DNA of 64,000 nt from Catellatospora tritici. GTDB taxonomy: Bacteria; Actinomycetota; Actinomycetes; Mycobacteriales; Micromonosporaceae. The DNA lies in the NCBI RefSeq assembly GCF_019083965.1, contig NZ_JAHRCY010000001.1, forward strand, positions 577,077 to 641,076. Direction: 5' to 3'. How positions within the stretch are numbered: position 1 is the first letter of the stretch; each line of letters opens with the position of its first letter. Positions 25,819-34,491 of this stretch are shown piece after piece. A program made the translations under genes and the position numbers. Below the pieces are notes generated by a model that saw only the letters and a list, made by a program, of their open reading frames with translations, had not been told where the DNA came from and made no database searches.

Positions 25819-25847
25819 TTGAAAGAGTTCTTTCGAAAGGGTAGTTT
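25819..25847 (+). promoter_or_regulatory. promoter with overlapping palindromic operators before the ArsR gene
   Basis: GAAAGAGTTCTTTC (25821-25834) and CTTTCGAAAG (25830-25839) are overlapping perfect palindromes. TTGAAA (25819-25824) and TAGTTT (25842-25847) make a -35/-10 pair with 17-bp spacing. The -10 ends 6 nt before the ATG, so the mRNA should be leaderless. Palindromes inside the promoter suggest autorepression by the ArsR product. Confidence 0.65.
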
Positions 25848-25853
25848 CGACGC

Positions 25854-26426
25854 ATGGTTGACGCGCGTCATGAGATTCGGCAGGTCACCGATCCCCGGAT
25901 GCTGCGGGCCCTGGCACATCCGCTGCGGTTGCGGCTGATGAACGAACTGGCCATGCGCGGCCCGGCCACCGCGACCGAGCTGGCCGAGCAGGTCGGCGAG
26001 TCGCCGTCGAACTGCTCCTGGCACCTGCGGCAGCTGGCCAGGTTCGGCTACGTCGAGGAGGCCGAGGGCGGGGTGGGCCGCAACCGGCCCTGGCGCTGGA
26101 TCCCGGTCGGCCACCGATGGGGCGACCCGGACGACTCCCCCGAGATGGTCCGGGCGGGCGAGGAGATGGGCAACATCCTGATGGCCTTCGAACTGGCCCA
26201 ACGCAACGCCTGGGAGGCCACCCGCACGGCCGAGCCCCCCGACTGGCAGCGGGCCGCCTACACCAACCAGCACGTCGCCTGGCTCACGGTCGAGGAGCTG
26301 ACCGAGCTCAACACGGCGATCACCGAACTGATGAGCCGCCACCTGGACCGCGTCGGCGACCCCGCGCGCAGACCCGCGGGCTCCCGCCCGGTGCGCCTGG
26401 TCGCCTGGGCCGTCCCGGCCGCCTGA
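25854..26426 (+). CDS. ArsR-family winged-helix regulator
   Basis: A 190-residue protein with an HTH_20/ArsR-type domain at about residues 10-85 (RALAHPLRLRLMNELAMRGPATATELAEQ, SNCSWHLRQLARFGYVEEAEG). The C-terminal helical half ends in a loose Arg/Pro/Ala tail. No metal-binding cysteine pair of the classical ArsR type is seen (one Cys in the recognition helix region), so it probably senses something other than metal. There is no ribosome site before ATG 25854, consistent with leaderless translation. It is followed 39 bp later by an MFS transporter, which it likely regulates. Confidence 0.9.
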   Translation: MVDARHEIRQVTDPRMLRALAHPLRLRLMNELAMRGPATATELAEQVGESPSNCSWHLRQLARFGYVEEAEGGVGRNRPWRWIPVGHRWGDPDDSPEMVRAGEEMGNILMAFELAQRNAWEATRTAEPPDWQRAAYTNQHVAWLTVEELTELNTAITELMSRHLDRVGDPARRPAGSRPVRLVAWAVPAA

Positions 26427-26465
26427 CCCGCCCCCACCCCCGCACCACCCCGGAAAGGAACCACC

Positions 26466-27722
26466 ATGCGCGCCGTCCTGAGTCGACCCGCGTTCCGGCT
26501 GCTCTTCTGCGGCCTGCTGTTCAGCATGACCGCCGAGTCGGTGCTGCTGCTGGCGCTCGCGATCTGGGCCAAGGACCTGACCGGCTCCGACGGCATGGCC
26601 GGGGCGGCGATCCTGGCCGTGGTCGCCCCGATGGTGTTCGCGCCGGTGCTGGGCTTCGTGGTGGACCGCTTCCGCCGCCGCCCCTTCCTGGTGGCGGTGC
26701 TGCTCTGCTCGGCGGCGATGCTCACCCCGCTGTTCGCCGTGCGCGACCGCCCGGACCTGTGGATCCTGTTCGCCGTCGGGGTCGGCTACGGCCTGTCGTT
26801 CATCATGGTCAGCGCCGCCCTCAACGGCCTGATCAAGGAGGTCGTGCCCGACGAGCTGCTGGCCGAGGCCAACGGTGCGCTGCAGACGGTCAAGCAGGGC
26901 CTGCGCCTGGTCGGCCCGCTGCTGGGCGCCGGACTCTACGGCGCGACCAAGGGCTGGGGGCTGGCCGCCGTCGGCATCACCGGCTTCGTGCTGGCCGCGC
27001 TGGTCATCTCCGCGGTACGGGTGCACGAACAGCGCCCGCAGCGCTCCGAACTGCACTGGATCGCCGAGGTGACGGCGGGCGTACGGCAGCTCGTCGCCAC
27101 CGCCGCCATGCGCCGGGTGCTGGTCGGCGTGGTCATCGCGATCACGGTGTTCGGCTTCGGCGAGTCGGTCTTCTTCGCCTACGTCGACCAGGGCCTGCAC
27201 CGGTCTCCGACGTTCCTCGGCGTGTTGATCAGCATCCAGGGCGTCGGCGGGTTGATCGGCGGCCTGACCGCGGCGCGGGTGGTGCGCCGTCTCGGCGAGA
27301 TCGGCACGATCACGCTGGGGCTGGCCCTGTTCGCGCCGTGGCAGTTCGCGGGACTGGTGCCGCGACTGTGGCTGGCCGTGCCGCTGGTGGTGGTGGCCGG
27401 GCTGGGGCTGCCGTACGCCATCGTCGGGCTGATGACGCTGCTGCAGCGCACCACACCCGCCGAGCTGATGGGCCGCACCTCAGCGGCGATGGACGCGCTG
27501 CTCAGCGCCCCGCAGGCGCTGTCGATCGCGTTCGGGGCGGTGCTGGTCGGGCTGGTCGACTACCGGGTGCTGATGACGGCCATGGGCGTGGTGATGGCCG
27601 CCTCCGCCGCGTACCTGTGGGCCGGGCAGGCGCTGACCAGGCCGTCAGAGACCGCCGAGCCAGCGCCGGATCAGGTGGTTGGCGATGGAGGACCGGTTCG
27701 GCAGTCCGAAACTGTCGTCTGA
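26466..27722 (+). CDS. MFS transporter (12-TMS, MFS_3-like)
   Basis: A 418-residue hydrophobic protein with about 12 helices. It begins MRAVLSRPAFRLLFCGLLFS, with motif A as FVVDRFRRRPFLV after TM2 and a second-half loop ARVVRRLGEIG. A ribosome site GGAAAGGA precedes ATG 26466. It resembles macrolide/enterobactin-type exporters of the MFS_3 group, but the substrate is unknown. It is probably co-transcribed with and controlled by the preceding ArsR gene. Its last 78 bp overlap the 3' end of nudC on the other strand, and the C-terminal tail after residue ~390 is hydrophilic. Confidence 0.85.
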   Translation: MRAVLSRPAFRLLFCGLLFSMTAESVLLLALAIWAKDLTGSDGMAGAAILAVVAPMVFAPVLGFVVDRFRRRPFLVAVLLCSAAMLTPLFAVRDRPDLWILFAVGVGYGLSFIMVSAALNGLIKEVVPDELLAEANGALQTVKQGLRLVGPLLGAGLYGATKGWGLAAVGITGFVLAALVISAVRVHEQRPQRSELHWIAEVTAGVRQLVATAAMRRVLVGVVIAITVFGFGESVFFAYVDQGLHRSPTFLGVLISIQGVGGLIGGLTAARVVRRLGEIGTITLGLALFAPWQFAGLVPRLWLAVPLVVVAGLGLPYAIVGLMTLLQRTTPAELMGRTSAAMDALLSAPQALSIAFGAVLVGLVDYRVLMTAMGVVMAASAAYLWAGQALTRPSETAEPAPDQVVGDGGPVRQSETVV

Positions 27723-28580
27723 CCCGTCCAGCACCGCGGCGATCTCGGTGCGGGTGAACCAGCGGGCGTCGACGAGTTCGTCCGGGTCGGTGCGAATCGG
27801 CTCGGCCGGGTCGCCCTGCACGGTGAAACCCAGCATCAGCGAACGCGGGTACGGCCAGGGCTGGCTGCCCACGTACACCGGGTCGGCGACCGTGACGCCG
27901 CACTCCTCGGCGACCTCGCGGATCACCGCCGCCTCGGCGGACTCCCCCGCCTCGACGAACCCGGCCAGGGTCGAGTAGCGCCGCTTGTCGGCGTTCGCCC
28001 ACATCACGTTGGCGCCGAGCAGGGCGCGGCCCCGCGGACCGGCCACCCCGTCGTGCACGATCATGATCACGGCCGGGTCGGTACGCGGGAAGTGCAGCTC
28101 GCCCTCCGCGTCGCGGCGCACCCAGCCGCCCTGCTCGACGGTGGTCGGCTGGCCGGACTTCGGCGCGAACATGTGGTCGCGGTGCCAGCGCACCAGCGCC
28201 AGCGCCTGGGTGAGCAGGCCCGCGTCGCGTTCGGTCAGATCGGCGCCGACCTCCCACAGGTGCCTCGGCTCGGCGCCCTCGACCTGCGGCAGCTCCGCGT
28301 TGACCGCGAAGAACGGCGTGCCGTCGGGCTCCACGCCCAGGAACAGCGGCGCCGCCGCCGGGTCGGTGACCGGCATGTCGGTCGAGCGCAGCAGCACCAG
28401 CTCGGTGCCGCGGATCAGCGCCTTGCCGTCGGGGCCGACGACCACGACCCGGGCGCGCAGCCAGGCGTCGGCCAGCCACTGCGGATCGGCGCGCCGGAAC
28501 GCGGCCCGGTCCAGCGAGGACCGGGCCAGCGCGGGCCGCTCACCGAGGTCAGCGGCCCGCTGCGCGTGTACGTGGTTCAT
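27645..28580 (-). CDS. nudC: NAD+/NADH pyrophosphatase, NudC-like Nudix hydrolase
   Basis: A 311-residue protein. The C-terminal Nudix domain carries the box GFVEAGESAEAAVIREVAEE (207-226), followed by the NudC-specific SQPWPYP (239-245), which distinguishes NAD(H) or NAD-RNA hydrolases. The known family reaction is NADH to NMNH plus AMP, with deNADding of RNA in some members. The middle zinc-ribbon region lacks all four cysteines (FAPKSGQPTTVEQGGWVRRD, near 138-157); only Cys227 is present in the protein. The ATG overlaps the stop of the upstream M16 gene (ATGA), so translation is coupled. The 3' end overlaps the convergent MFS gene. Confidence 0.92.
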   Translation of the reverse strand: MNHVHAQRAADLGERPALARSSLDRAAFRRADPQWLADAWLRARVVVVGPDGKALIRGTELVLLRSTDMPVTDPAAAPLFLGVEPDGTPFFAVNAELPQVEGAEPRHLWEVGADLTERDAGLLTQALALVRWHRDHMFAPKSGQPTTVEQGGWVRRDAEGELHFPRTDPAVIMIVHDGVAGPRGRALLGANVMWANADKRRYSTLAGFVEAGESAEAAVIREVAEECGVTVADPVYVGSQPWPYPRSLMLGFTVQGDPAEPIRTDPDELVDARWFTRTEIAAVLDGSDDSFGLPNRSSIANHLIRRWLGGL

Positions 28581-29896
28581 GGCCTCGACTCGACCTGCAC
28601 CGGAACGATCGCGGCGACCGCGGCCTGGATCTTCTCCGCGTCGCCCAGGATCACCGGGGCGGACACGGCCGGAGCCAGGTAGGTGCGCGCGACGCGCTGC
28701 ACGTCGTCCAGGGTGGCGGCGGCCAGCCGGGCGGAGTGCTCGGCCAGGTAGTTCAGCCGCAGCCCGAACCCGGCGTACGTGCTGGCCAGCCCGGCCAGGC
28801 CCGCCTGGGTGGACATGCCCAGCTGCAGGGTGCCCAGCGCGTACTGCCGGGCCTGCTCCAGCTCCGCCTCGGACGGAGGCAGGCTGGCCAGGCGGCCCAG
28901 CTCGTACAGCGTCTCCACCAGGGCGGGTGCGGTCACCTCGGTGGCGACCTCGGCCGAGACCGTCAGCGACGATCCGGCCACCGAGTGCTCGATCATCGAG
29001 TGCGGGCCGTAGGTGTACCCCTTGTCTTCGCGGATGTTCTCCACCCAGCGGGAGGAGAAGTAGCCGCCGAACACCATGTTCGCCAGCTGCAGCGCGGCGT
29101 GGTCGGGGTGGGTGCGGCCGACCGCGGGCAGCGCGATGCGCAGCGAGGACTGCACCGCGCCGGGCCGGTCGACCAGCAGCAGCGGACCGGGCACCAGCTC
29201 CGGGATCGCGGGCAGCTCGGCCTGCGATCCCCGGCCGTTCCAGCCGCCGAGGCGCTTGGTCGCCAGGTCCACGGCCTGCTCGGGGTCGATGTCGCCGACC
29301 AGCACCAGCGTCGAACCGGCCGGGTGCAGCCGCTCGGCGTGCAGCTCGCGCAGCTCCTGCGGGCGAACCGCGCGCACCTCGTCGACGCTCGGCGTCTGGA
29401 CCGCGTACGGGTGACCGGGGTAGATCCGCTTCAGCAGCGCCACCCGGGCCAGATGCGCGGGCTGGCTCTGCGCCACCTGGATCCGGTCGGCCAGCCGCTC
29501 CGACTCGGTGTCGACCTCGCCGTCGGGGTAGGCCGCGTCGTCGAGCACCTCGGCCAGCAACTCCAGCAGCCGGTCCAGCCCGGACACCAGCGAGTTGCCG
29601 CTGATGAGCAGGCGGTCGGGGTCGACGCCGGCGCCCAGGCCGCCGCCGACGGTCTGCAGTTCGGCGGCGATCTGGACGGTGGTCTTGGTGCTGGTGCCGG
29701 AGAACACCGTCTGCCCCAGCACCGCCGAGCGAGCCAGGTCGGTCTTGGCGAATGGCACCCGCAGCCGCAGCTCCACCAGCGGCACACTAGGCCGCCGGAT
29801 GGCGATGACGGTGAGCCCGTTGGGCAGCGTGCGCTCGGCCTGCAACGGCAGCGACAGCGGACGGTTGGCGTCCAGTTCGGGCAGGGCGAGAGTCAC
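28577..29896 (-). CDS. M16-family peptidase-like subunit, catalytically inactive type
   Basis: A 439-residue protein with two M16 (pitrilysin/MPP-like) halves. The N-terminal half (NGLTVIAIRRPSVPLVELRLRVPF) has no HxxEH zinc motif, whereas the C-terminal half keeps the R/Y substrate-binding motif region (FSSRWVENIREDKGYTYGPHS). In bacterial M16B pairs the non-catalytic subunit forms a heterodimer with the HxxEH-bearing partner, here the directly upstream gene. The GTG start (29896) overlaps that gene's stop (GTGA), and its own stop overlaps nudC (ATGA), making a three-gene coupled operon. Probably cytosolic peptide degradation. Confidence 0.9.
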   Translation of the reverse strand: MTLALPELDANRPLSLPLQAERTLPNGLTVIAIRRPSVPLVELRLRVPFAKTDLARSAVLGQTVFSGTSTKTTVQIAAELQTVGGGLGAGVDPDRLLISGNSLVSGLDRLLELLAEVLDDAAYPDGEVDTESERLADRIQVAQSQPAHLARVALLKRIYPGHPYAVQTPSVDEVRAVRPQELRELHAERLHPAGSTLVLVGDIDPEQAVDLATKRLGGWNGRGSQAELPAIPELVPGPLLLVDRPGAVQSSLRIALPAVGRTHPDHAALQLANMVFGGYFSSRWVENIREDKGYTYGPHSMIEHSVAGSSLTVSAEVATEVTAPALVETLYELGRLASLPPSEAELEQARQYALGTLQLGMSTQAGLAGLASTYAGFGLRLNYLAEHSARLAAATLDDVQRVARTYLAPAVSAPVILGDAEKIQAAVAAIVPVQVESRP

Positions 29897-31209
29897 TGGT
29901 TACCTCCGGGCACAACCTCGATCGTGGCCCGGCGCTGCGGGCGCAGGGTGGCGGCGGCGGCGCGGATCTGGTCCTCGGTCACCGAGGCGATCGCGTGCGG
30001 CAGGTCGTTGAGCAGCCCGGGGTTGCCGCGCTGCAGCTCCAGCACGGCCATGCGCAGGGCACGGCCGAGCACCGCGTCGGTCTCGCGCAGCAGGTGGGTG
30101 GCCAGGCGGGCCTGGGTGCGGGCCAGCTCGCCCGAGGTCAGGCCGTCGTTGGCCAGCCGGTCCAGCTCCTCGTCGACGGTGGCCAGCACCTTGTCGACGC
30201 TGCCGCCGGGCGGCAGGTGCGACTGCAGCAGCAGCGCGGTGGGGTCGCGCACCTCGAACGGCTCACCCATGAAGCCGATGTAGCCGCCGACGCTGGTGAC
30301 GCTGCGGTCCTTGAGCACCAGGCGCTCCACCAGCCGGGACGCGTCGCCGTCGGTCAGCACCTCGGCGAGCACCATGTACGGCAGGTAGCCCGCGAAGTCG
30401 TTGATCGGGTCCGGCACGCGCCAGGCCGAGGCGACCGCGGGCAGCGGGGCGAGCTTGTCCACGTACGACTCGCGGCGCTCGGTGCTCAGGTCGGGCTCGG
30501 CGAAGTCGGCGCGGGCGGGCGCCGGACGGGCCGGGACGTCGCTGAAGTGCCGCTCGACCAGCATGCGGGCGTGCGCCGGGTCGAAGTCGCCGCTGACGGC
30601 GAGCGTGGCGTTGCCACAGGCGTAGTAGCGGTCGAAGAACTCGGCCGCGTCGGGGACGGTGGCCGCCTCCAGGTCGGTGAAGGAGCCGTAGCCGTCATGG
30701 GCGTTCGGGAACGTGTCGAACATGACCGGTGGGAGCTTGAGCCACGGGAAGCCGCCGTACGGGCGGTTCAGCACGTTGACCCGGATCTCCTCCTTGACCA
30801 CGTCGATCTGGTTGTGCAGGTTCTCCTCGGTGAGCCGAGGCCCGCGCATCCGGTCGGCCTCGAGGAACAGCATGCGCTCCAGCGCGTTGCTCGGGGCCGT
30901 CTCGTAGTAGTCGGTGTAGTCCAGGTGGGTCGAGCCGTTGAAGGTGCCGCCCGCGCCCTGGACATGCCGGAAGTGGGCCAGCTTCTCCAGGTTGGCCGAG
31001 CCCTGGAACATCAGGTGCTCGAAAAGGTGGGCGAAACCGGTGCGGCCCTCGGGCTCCGAGCGGATGCCCACGTCGTAGACGACCGCCACGCCGATCACGG
31101 GAGCGCTGCGGTCCGGGCTCAACACCACACGCAAACCGTTGGCGAGCGTGAACCGCTCGACCTCGTACGCGGTGCGCGGGATCTGGATGCTGCTGGTCTC
31201 CATGGACAC
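29893..31209 (-). CDS. M16-family zinc metallopeptidase, catalytic subunit
   Basis: A 438-residue protein carrying the inverted zinc motif HLFEHLMF (HxxEH, near residues 61-65), with the downstream glutamate region NQIDVVKEEIR. The C-terminal half is a second M16 domain. It is the active partner for the next gene, with which it is translationally coupled. A GTG start at 31209 is chosen (AGGG 7 nt upstream); an internal ATG at 31203 would remove two residues. There is no signal peptide. It lies 56 bp downstream of the FAD-protein gene on the same strand, so it may share its transcript. Confidence 0.92.
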   Translation of the reverse strand: MSMETSSIQIPRTAYEVERFTLANGLRVVLSPDRSAPVIGVAVVYDVGIRSEPEGRTGFAHLFEHLMFQGSANLEKLAHFRHVQGAGGTFNGSTHLDYTDYYETAPSNALERMLFLEADRMRGPRLTEENLHNQIDVVKEEIRVNVLNRPYGGFPWLKLPPVMFDTFPNAHDGYGSFTDLEAATVPDAAEFFDRYYACGNATLAVSGDFDPAHARMLVERHFSDVPARPAPARADFAEPDLSTERRESYVDKLAPLPAVASAWRVPDPINDFAGYLPYMVLAEVLTDGDASRLVERLVLKDRSVTSVGGYIGFMGEPFEVRDPTALLLQSHLPPGGSVDKVLATVDEELDRLANDGLTSGELARTQARLATHLLRETDAVLGRALRMAVLELQRGNPGLLNDLPHAIASVTEDQIRAAAATLRPQRRATIEVVPGGNQ

Positions 31210-31265
31210 AACGCGACCCTAGCAAGCCCGAGGGCCCGGCCACACCCGCGTGCGATCACACCCGC

Positions 31266-32645
31266 CTACGAGTCGACGCACTCGGGGATCTCCACCCGCA
31301 CCGACCCGAACGCCAGCGCCAGTGCCCTGGCCTGCGCGCGGATCTCCGGTGCCGCCGTGCTCTCCCACAGCCGCCCACGACGGGTCGGGCCGAGCGTCCA
31401 CAGCGCGCGGCTGGTGGAGCCGTCGCGGCGCAGCACCGCCCCCGAGGCGTCGGTGTCCAGGCCCAGGCGGTGCGGGCCGGGGCGGGCCATCCCGTCGGCG
31501 ATCAGCGACCGGACCAGCGGGTCGGACTCGACCAGCCGCCCGGGGCCGGTGCAGTTGACCACCGCCGCGAACCGGCGGGTCGAGACCGCGCCGCCGTGGC
31601 GTTCGCGCAGCACGGCCCGTACGCCCCCGTCCTCGTCGGCCGCGAGGCCGCACAGCTCCGCCGCCGTGACCGTGAGGGTGCCGTGCGCCAGCAGGCCCTC
31701 GATCGTGTCGGCGATCGGCGGCGCCATCCGGTGCCGGTGCACCTCCCAGTAGCGGGCCAGATGCCGCAGGAACCGGTGCTGGTCGGGCTCGGACAGGCCC
31801 TGCCACATCGCGTCCCAGCGGGGACGCAACGCGTCCATCACGGCGCGCCAGTCGCCGGTGCGTACGGCCAGTTCGCGCAGCGCCCGCAGCAGCGCGGCGG
31901 GCGAGCCGGTCGGCAGCGCCGCCAGCACGGCGGGGTCGACGGGCGCCGACGGGATGCCGGGGCGGCGGTGCGGCTGGGGCAGCAGCCCGTGCCGCGACAC
32001 GGCGGTCAGCGCGTGGTGCCGCCCGGTACGCGACAGCGTCAGCGCCACGTCGACCGCGGTCAGCCCGGTACCGATGAGCAGCACCTCCCCCTCCGGCAGG
32101 GTCGTCAGCGCCCCCGGCCGCCACGGGTCCCCCAGGTACACCGGCGACCCGGTCAGTCCGGCGTCCAGCCGCGCGGGCACGCCCGGGGCCGGGTGGCCCA
32201 GCGCCAGCACCACCCGGTCGGCGTTGATCACGACGTCGTCGGTGAGCAGCACGGTGAGCCGCCCGTCGGCGGTCCCGCCGGTCTCAAAGATCCGGGCGAC
32301 GCGGCCGCGCTGCACGGTCAGCCGCCCTGGCGCGCCCCGGTCGGCGGCGAGCAGCGTGTCGGTGAGGTAGTCGCCGTACCAGGTGCGCGGGACGAAGTCG
32401 CCCGGCCCGGTCTGCGGCGCGCGGGTCCGGCACCAGTCGAGGAACTCCTCGGGCCGGTCCGGGTCGGCGCTCATCGTGGCGACCGGTGAGTTGAGCAGGT
32501 GCCACGGGTCGGCTGTGCCGTACGCCAGCCCTCGGCCGGGGCGGGCACCCGGATCGATCAGCACGACCTGCCAGCCGGAGCGCAGCAGCTCGCGCGTGGC
32601 GAACACGCCGCTACAGCCGCCGCCGACCACAACCGCGATGCCCAT
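31266..32645 (-). CDS. FAD/NAD(P)-binding protein (NAD_binding_9 / YdhS-like)
   Basis: About 459 residues. The N-terminal dinucleotide fold has GGGCSGVFATRELL (Gly-rich loop at residues ~8-13) and an acidic strand end VVLIDPG. A second nucleotide site is seen at EVLLIGTGLTAVDVALTL, and VVNCTGPGRL is the FAD-binding ATG-like strand near the C-terminus. These match the actinobacterial FAD/NAD(P)-binding 'NAD_binding_9' family, sometimes linked to amino-acid or siderophore hydroxylation, but with no certain substrate. ATG 32645 is chosen because GGAGG is 8 nt upstream; the extended frame start is seven residues earlier. Confidence 0.85.
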   Translation of the reverse strand: MGIAVVVGGGCSGVFATRELLRSGWQVVLIDPGARPGRGLAYGTADPWHLLNSPVATMSADPDRPEEFLDWCRTRAPQTGPGDFVPRTWYGDYLTDTLLAADRGAPGRLTVQRGRVARIFETGGTADGRLTVLLTDDVVINADRVVLALGHPAPGVPARLDAGLTGSPVYLGDPWRPGALTTLPEGEVLLIGTGLTAVDVALTLSRTGRHHALTAVSRHGLLPQPHRRPGIPSAPVDPAVLAALPTGSPAALLRALRELAVRTGDWRAVMDALRPRWDAMWQGLSEPDQHRFLRHLARYWEVHRHRMAPPIADTIEGLLAHGTLTVTAAELCGLAADEDGGVRAVLRERHGGAVSTRRFAAVVNCTGPGRLVESDPLVRSLIADGMARPGPHRLGLDTDASGAVLRRDGSTSRALWTLGPTRRGRLWESTAAPEIRAQARALALAFGSVRVEIPECVDS

Positions 32646-32951
32646 GGCGGTTACCTCCTCTGGCACAGACCGATCAACTTAGAGGCCGCGTGGAAGGTAG
32701 CGGCATCTGCCCAGCCTAAAACCTATAAAACCTACCGACACGATAGGAGATCTGAATCACTATAACCGGTCCGGAAGAACGGCATCCGGAGGGCGGTCGC
32801 GGGGAAACGTTTTGTAAACGGCTTGCCGTGGGGGGTTCACCGGGTCGGTGACGCGGCCGGTGACCGCACTTCGCGAGCAGCGCGTTGCGGAACTCGCGGG
32901 GCTCCGTGTCCGCAGCCGCCCGGCGGGGCACAGCGCGATACCGCGTCGGTG
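32646..32951. other. 306-bp intergenic region between FAD-protein and subtilase-like genes
   Basis: No convincing gene. The right-hand side is the 3' flank of the subtilase-like gene. The left side is unusually AT-rich (32700-32765) and should hold the FAD-protein promoter. A perfect tandem repeat of TAAAACCTA (32717-32725 and 32726-32734) lies in it. CGTTTTGTAAACG (32808-32820) is a short perfect inverted repeat and may be an operator. Confidence 0.5.
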
Positions 32952-34202
32952 TCAGCTCCTCGCGCCGCTGCGGCGGGCCCACAGACCCAGCGCGACCAGG
33001 AACCCCAGCAGCGGCAGCACCACCAGCCAGCGGCGCCAGTCCCCGCTGTCGGCCAGCGCCACCGGTTTCGGCGACGCACTGGGCGACGAGCTGGGCAGCA
33101 GGCTCGGTGCCGGCACCGGGCTGGGCGACACCGACGGTTCGGGCAGCACGAGCGACAGCGCGGCGTTGAGGTTCAGCGCGCCGGCGCCGTACCGACTGTC
33201 CGGGCCGTCCGCGCCCCGGTCCAGCGCGGTCGTCCGCATCCGCTGCACCACCTGCGCGGCCGTGGAGCGCGGGTACGCCGACCAGATGACCGCGGCCGCC
33301 CCGGCGAGCACCGCGGCGGCGCTCGCCCCGCCCTCGTCGATGTGGTAGCCCCCGCCGACGTCGGTGGAGATGAGGTCCACGCCCGGCACCGTGATCCCGG
33401 TGGTCTGCCCGCTGACCGGCAGCACGGGCACCGCGCCGGTCCGGTCAGCCGCGATCGCGCCCAGCACTCCCGGGTACGACACTGGCCACGGCGTGAACGG
33501 CTTGCCCGGCTTCGCGGAGTCGGCCGCGATGATCAGCACTCCGCGCGCGATCGCCGCGTCGACCGACGCCTGCAGCCTGCTGCTGGGGGCAACGCCGCGC
33601 CCGATACAGATGATCTTCACATCGCGGCTGACCGCGTAGTCGATCGCGTCGGCGAGCTTGTCCGGCTCGCCGCCGGCCCCGGCCGCGGGCGCGAACGCCA
33701 CCGGCAGGATCTTCGCCCCGGGTGCCACGCCGCGCACGCCCGCGGGGCGGTCGTCGGCCGGGGGCACCGGAGTCAGGCTCGGTGCCAAGCCGGGCACCTG
33801 CGGCGACGCGCTCGGCGAGGGTGACGGCGACGAGGACGGGAGCGCCGTGGGCGACACCGGCGCCAGCGGCTCGCCGACGACCTGCGCCACGTGGCCACGT
33901 CCGGCGATCAGCCCGGCGAGCTCGGTGCCACGACCGTCCACATCGGTGGTCGCCTGCGCGTCCGGCCCGGCCAGGATCTGGCCGACCAGGTCGGGGTGGG
34001 TGGCGTCGACACCGGAGTCGAGCACCGCGACGACGACGCCGCCACCGTCGGCGCGCTGGTGCACGGAGGCCAGGTCGAGGGCCGCGAACTGCCACTGCAG
34101 TCCGCGCACGACATCAGGCTGGGCGGCGGTCGCCGGGACCGCGTTCAACGCCAGCGCCACGCCGAGCGCGGTCGCCGACAGCAGTTTCATCCGACTTGGC
34201 AT
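32952..34202 (-). CDS. mycosin/subtilase-like membrane-anchored protein, catalytic His missing
   Basis: A 416-residue protein: signal peptide (residues 1-27, ending ATAA), an S8-type domain, a Ser/Pro-rich linker (about 356-380), a C-terminal transmembrane helix (391-409, WLVVLPLLGFLVALGLW) and RRSGARS. This is the MycP-like layout. The catalytic Asp is present (Asp62 in VLDSGVDATHPDL) and the Ser is plausible (Ser294 in GGASAAAVLAGAA). The His position in the expected HGT is Arg91 (VDGRGTELAGLIAG), and the oxyanion Asn region reads IIAADSAK. It is therefore probably a pseudo-protease or binding protein. There are no ESX genes in the window. ATG 34202 has GGAG 8 nt upstream. Confidence 0.82.
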   Translation of the reverse strand: MPSRMKLLSATALGVALALNAVPATAAQPDVVRGLQWQFAALDLASVHQRADGGGVVVAVLDSGVDATHPDLVGQILAGPDAQATTDVDGRGTELAGLIAGRGHVAQVVGEPLAPVSPTALPSSSPSPSPSASPQVPGLAPSLTPVPPADDRPAGVRGVAPGAKILPVAFAPAAGAGGEPDKLADAIDYAVSRDVKIICIGRGVAPSSRLQASVDAAIARGVLIIAADSAKPGKPFTPWPVSYPGVLGAIAADRTGAVPVLPVSGQTTGITVPGVDLISTDVGGGYHIDEGGASAAAVLAGAAAVIWSAYPRSTAAQVVQRMRTTALDRGADGPDSRYGAGALNLNAALSLVLPEPSVSPSPVPAPSLLPSSSPSASPKPVALADSGDWRRWLVVLPLLGFLVALGLWARRSGARS

Positions 34203-34265
34203 CGCGCGCACTCCGGCAGGGTATCGAGGGGGTCCACAGGTTCGCACGGGACTGTGACGGCAACG

Positions 34266-34409
34266 TCAGGGCACCGACGGACACTGGACGTCCACGACGA
34301 TACCGGCCTGCGCGGCATGCCATGGCGCCAGCACCACCGCGCCGGCGACGGCCACGCCGGCGAGTGCGAGCAGCACCACCAGCGCAAGTTCCCGTACCGA
34401 CGACTCCAC
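34266..34409 (-). CDS. 47-residue single-pass membrane protein
   Basis: Minus-strand GTG 34409 (GGAGG 4 nt upstream) to TGA 34268-34266; an in-frame ATG at 34427 would add six residues. The product VESSVRELALVVLLALAGVA... has one transmembrane helix followed by a short tail ending DVQCPSVP with a single Cys. Unrecognised. It sits between adnB and the subtilase-like gene on the same strand, 63 bp before the latter's start, so it may be an accessory of that membrane protein. Confidence 0.5.
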   Translation of the reverse strand: MESSVRELALVVLLALAGVAVAGAVVLAPWHAAQAGIVVDVQCPSVP

Positions 34410-34491
34410 AACGCCTCCCGCATGCATACGCGGTACCCACTCTGCATCGTGAGTACGACATCACGCAGTCGGTTTTATGACCGAAGCCGCC

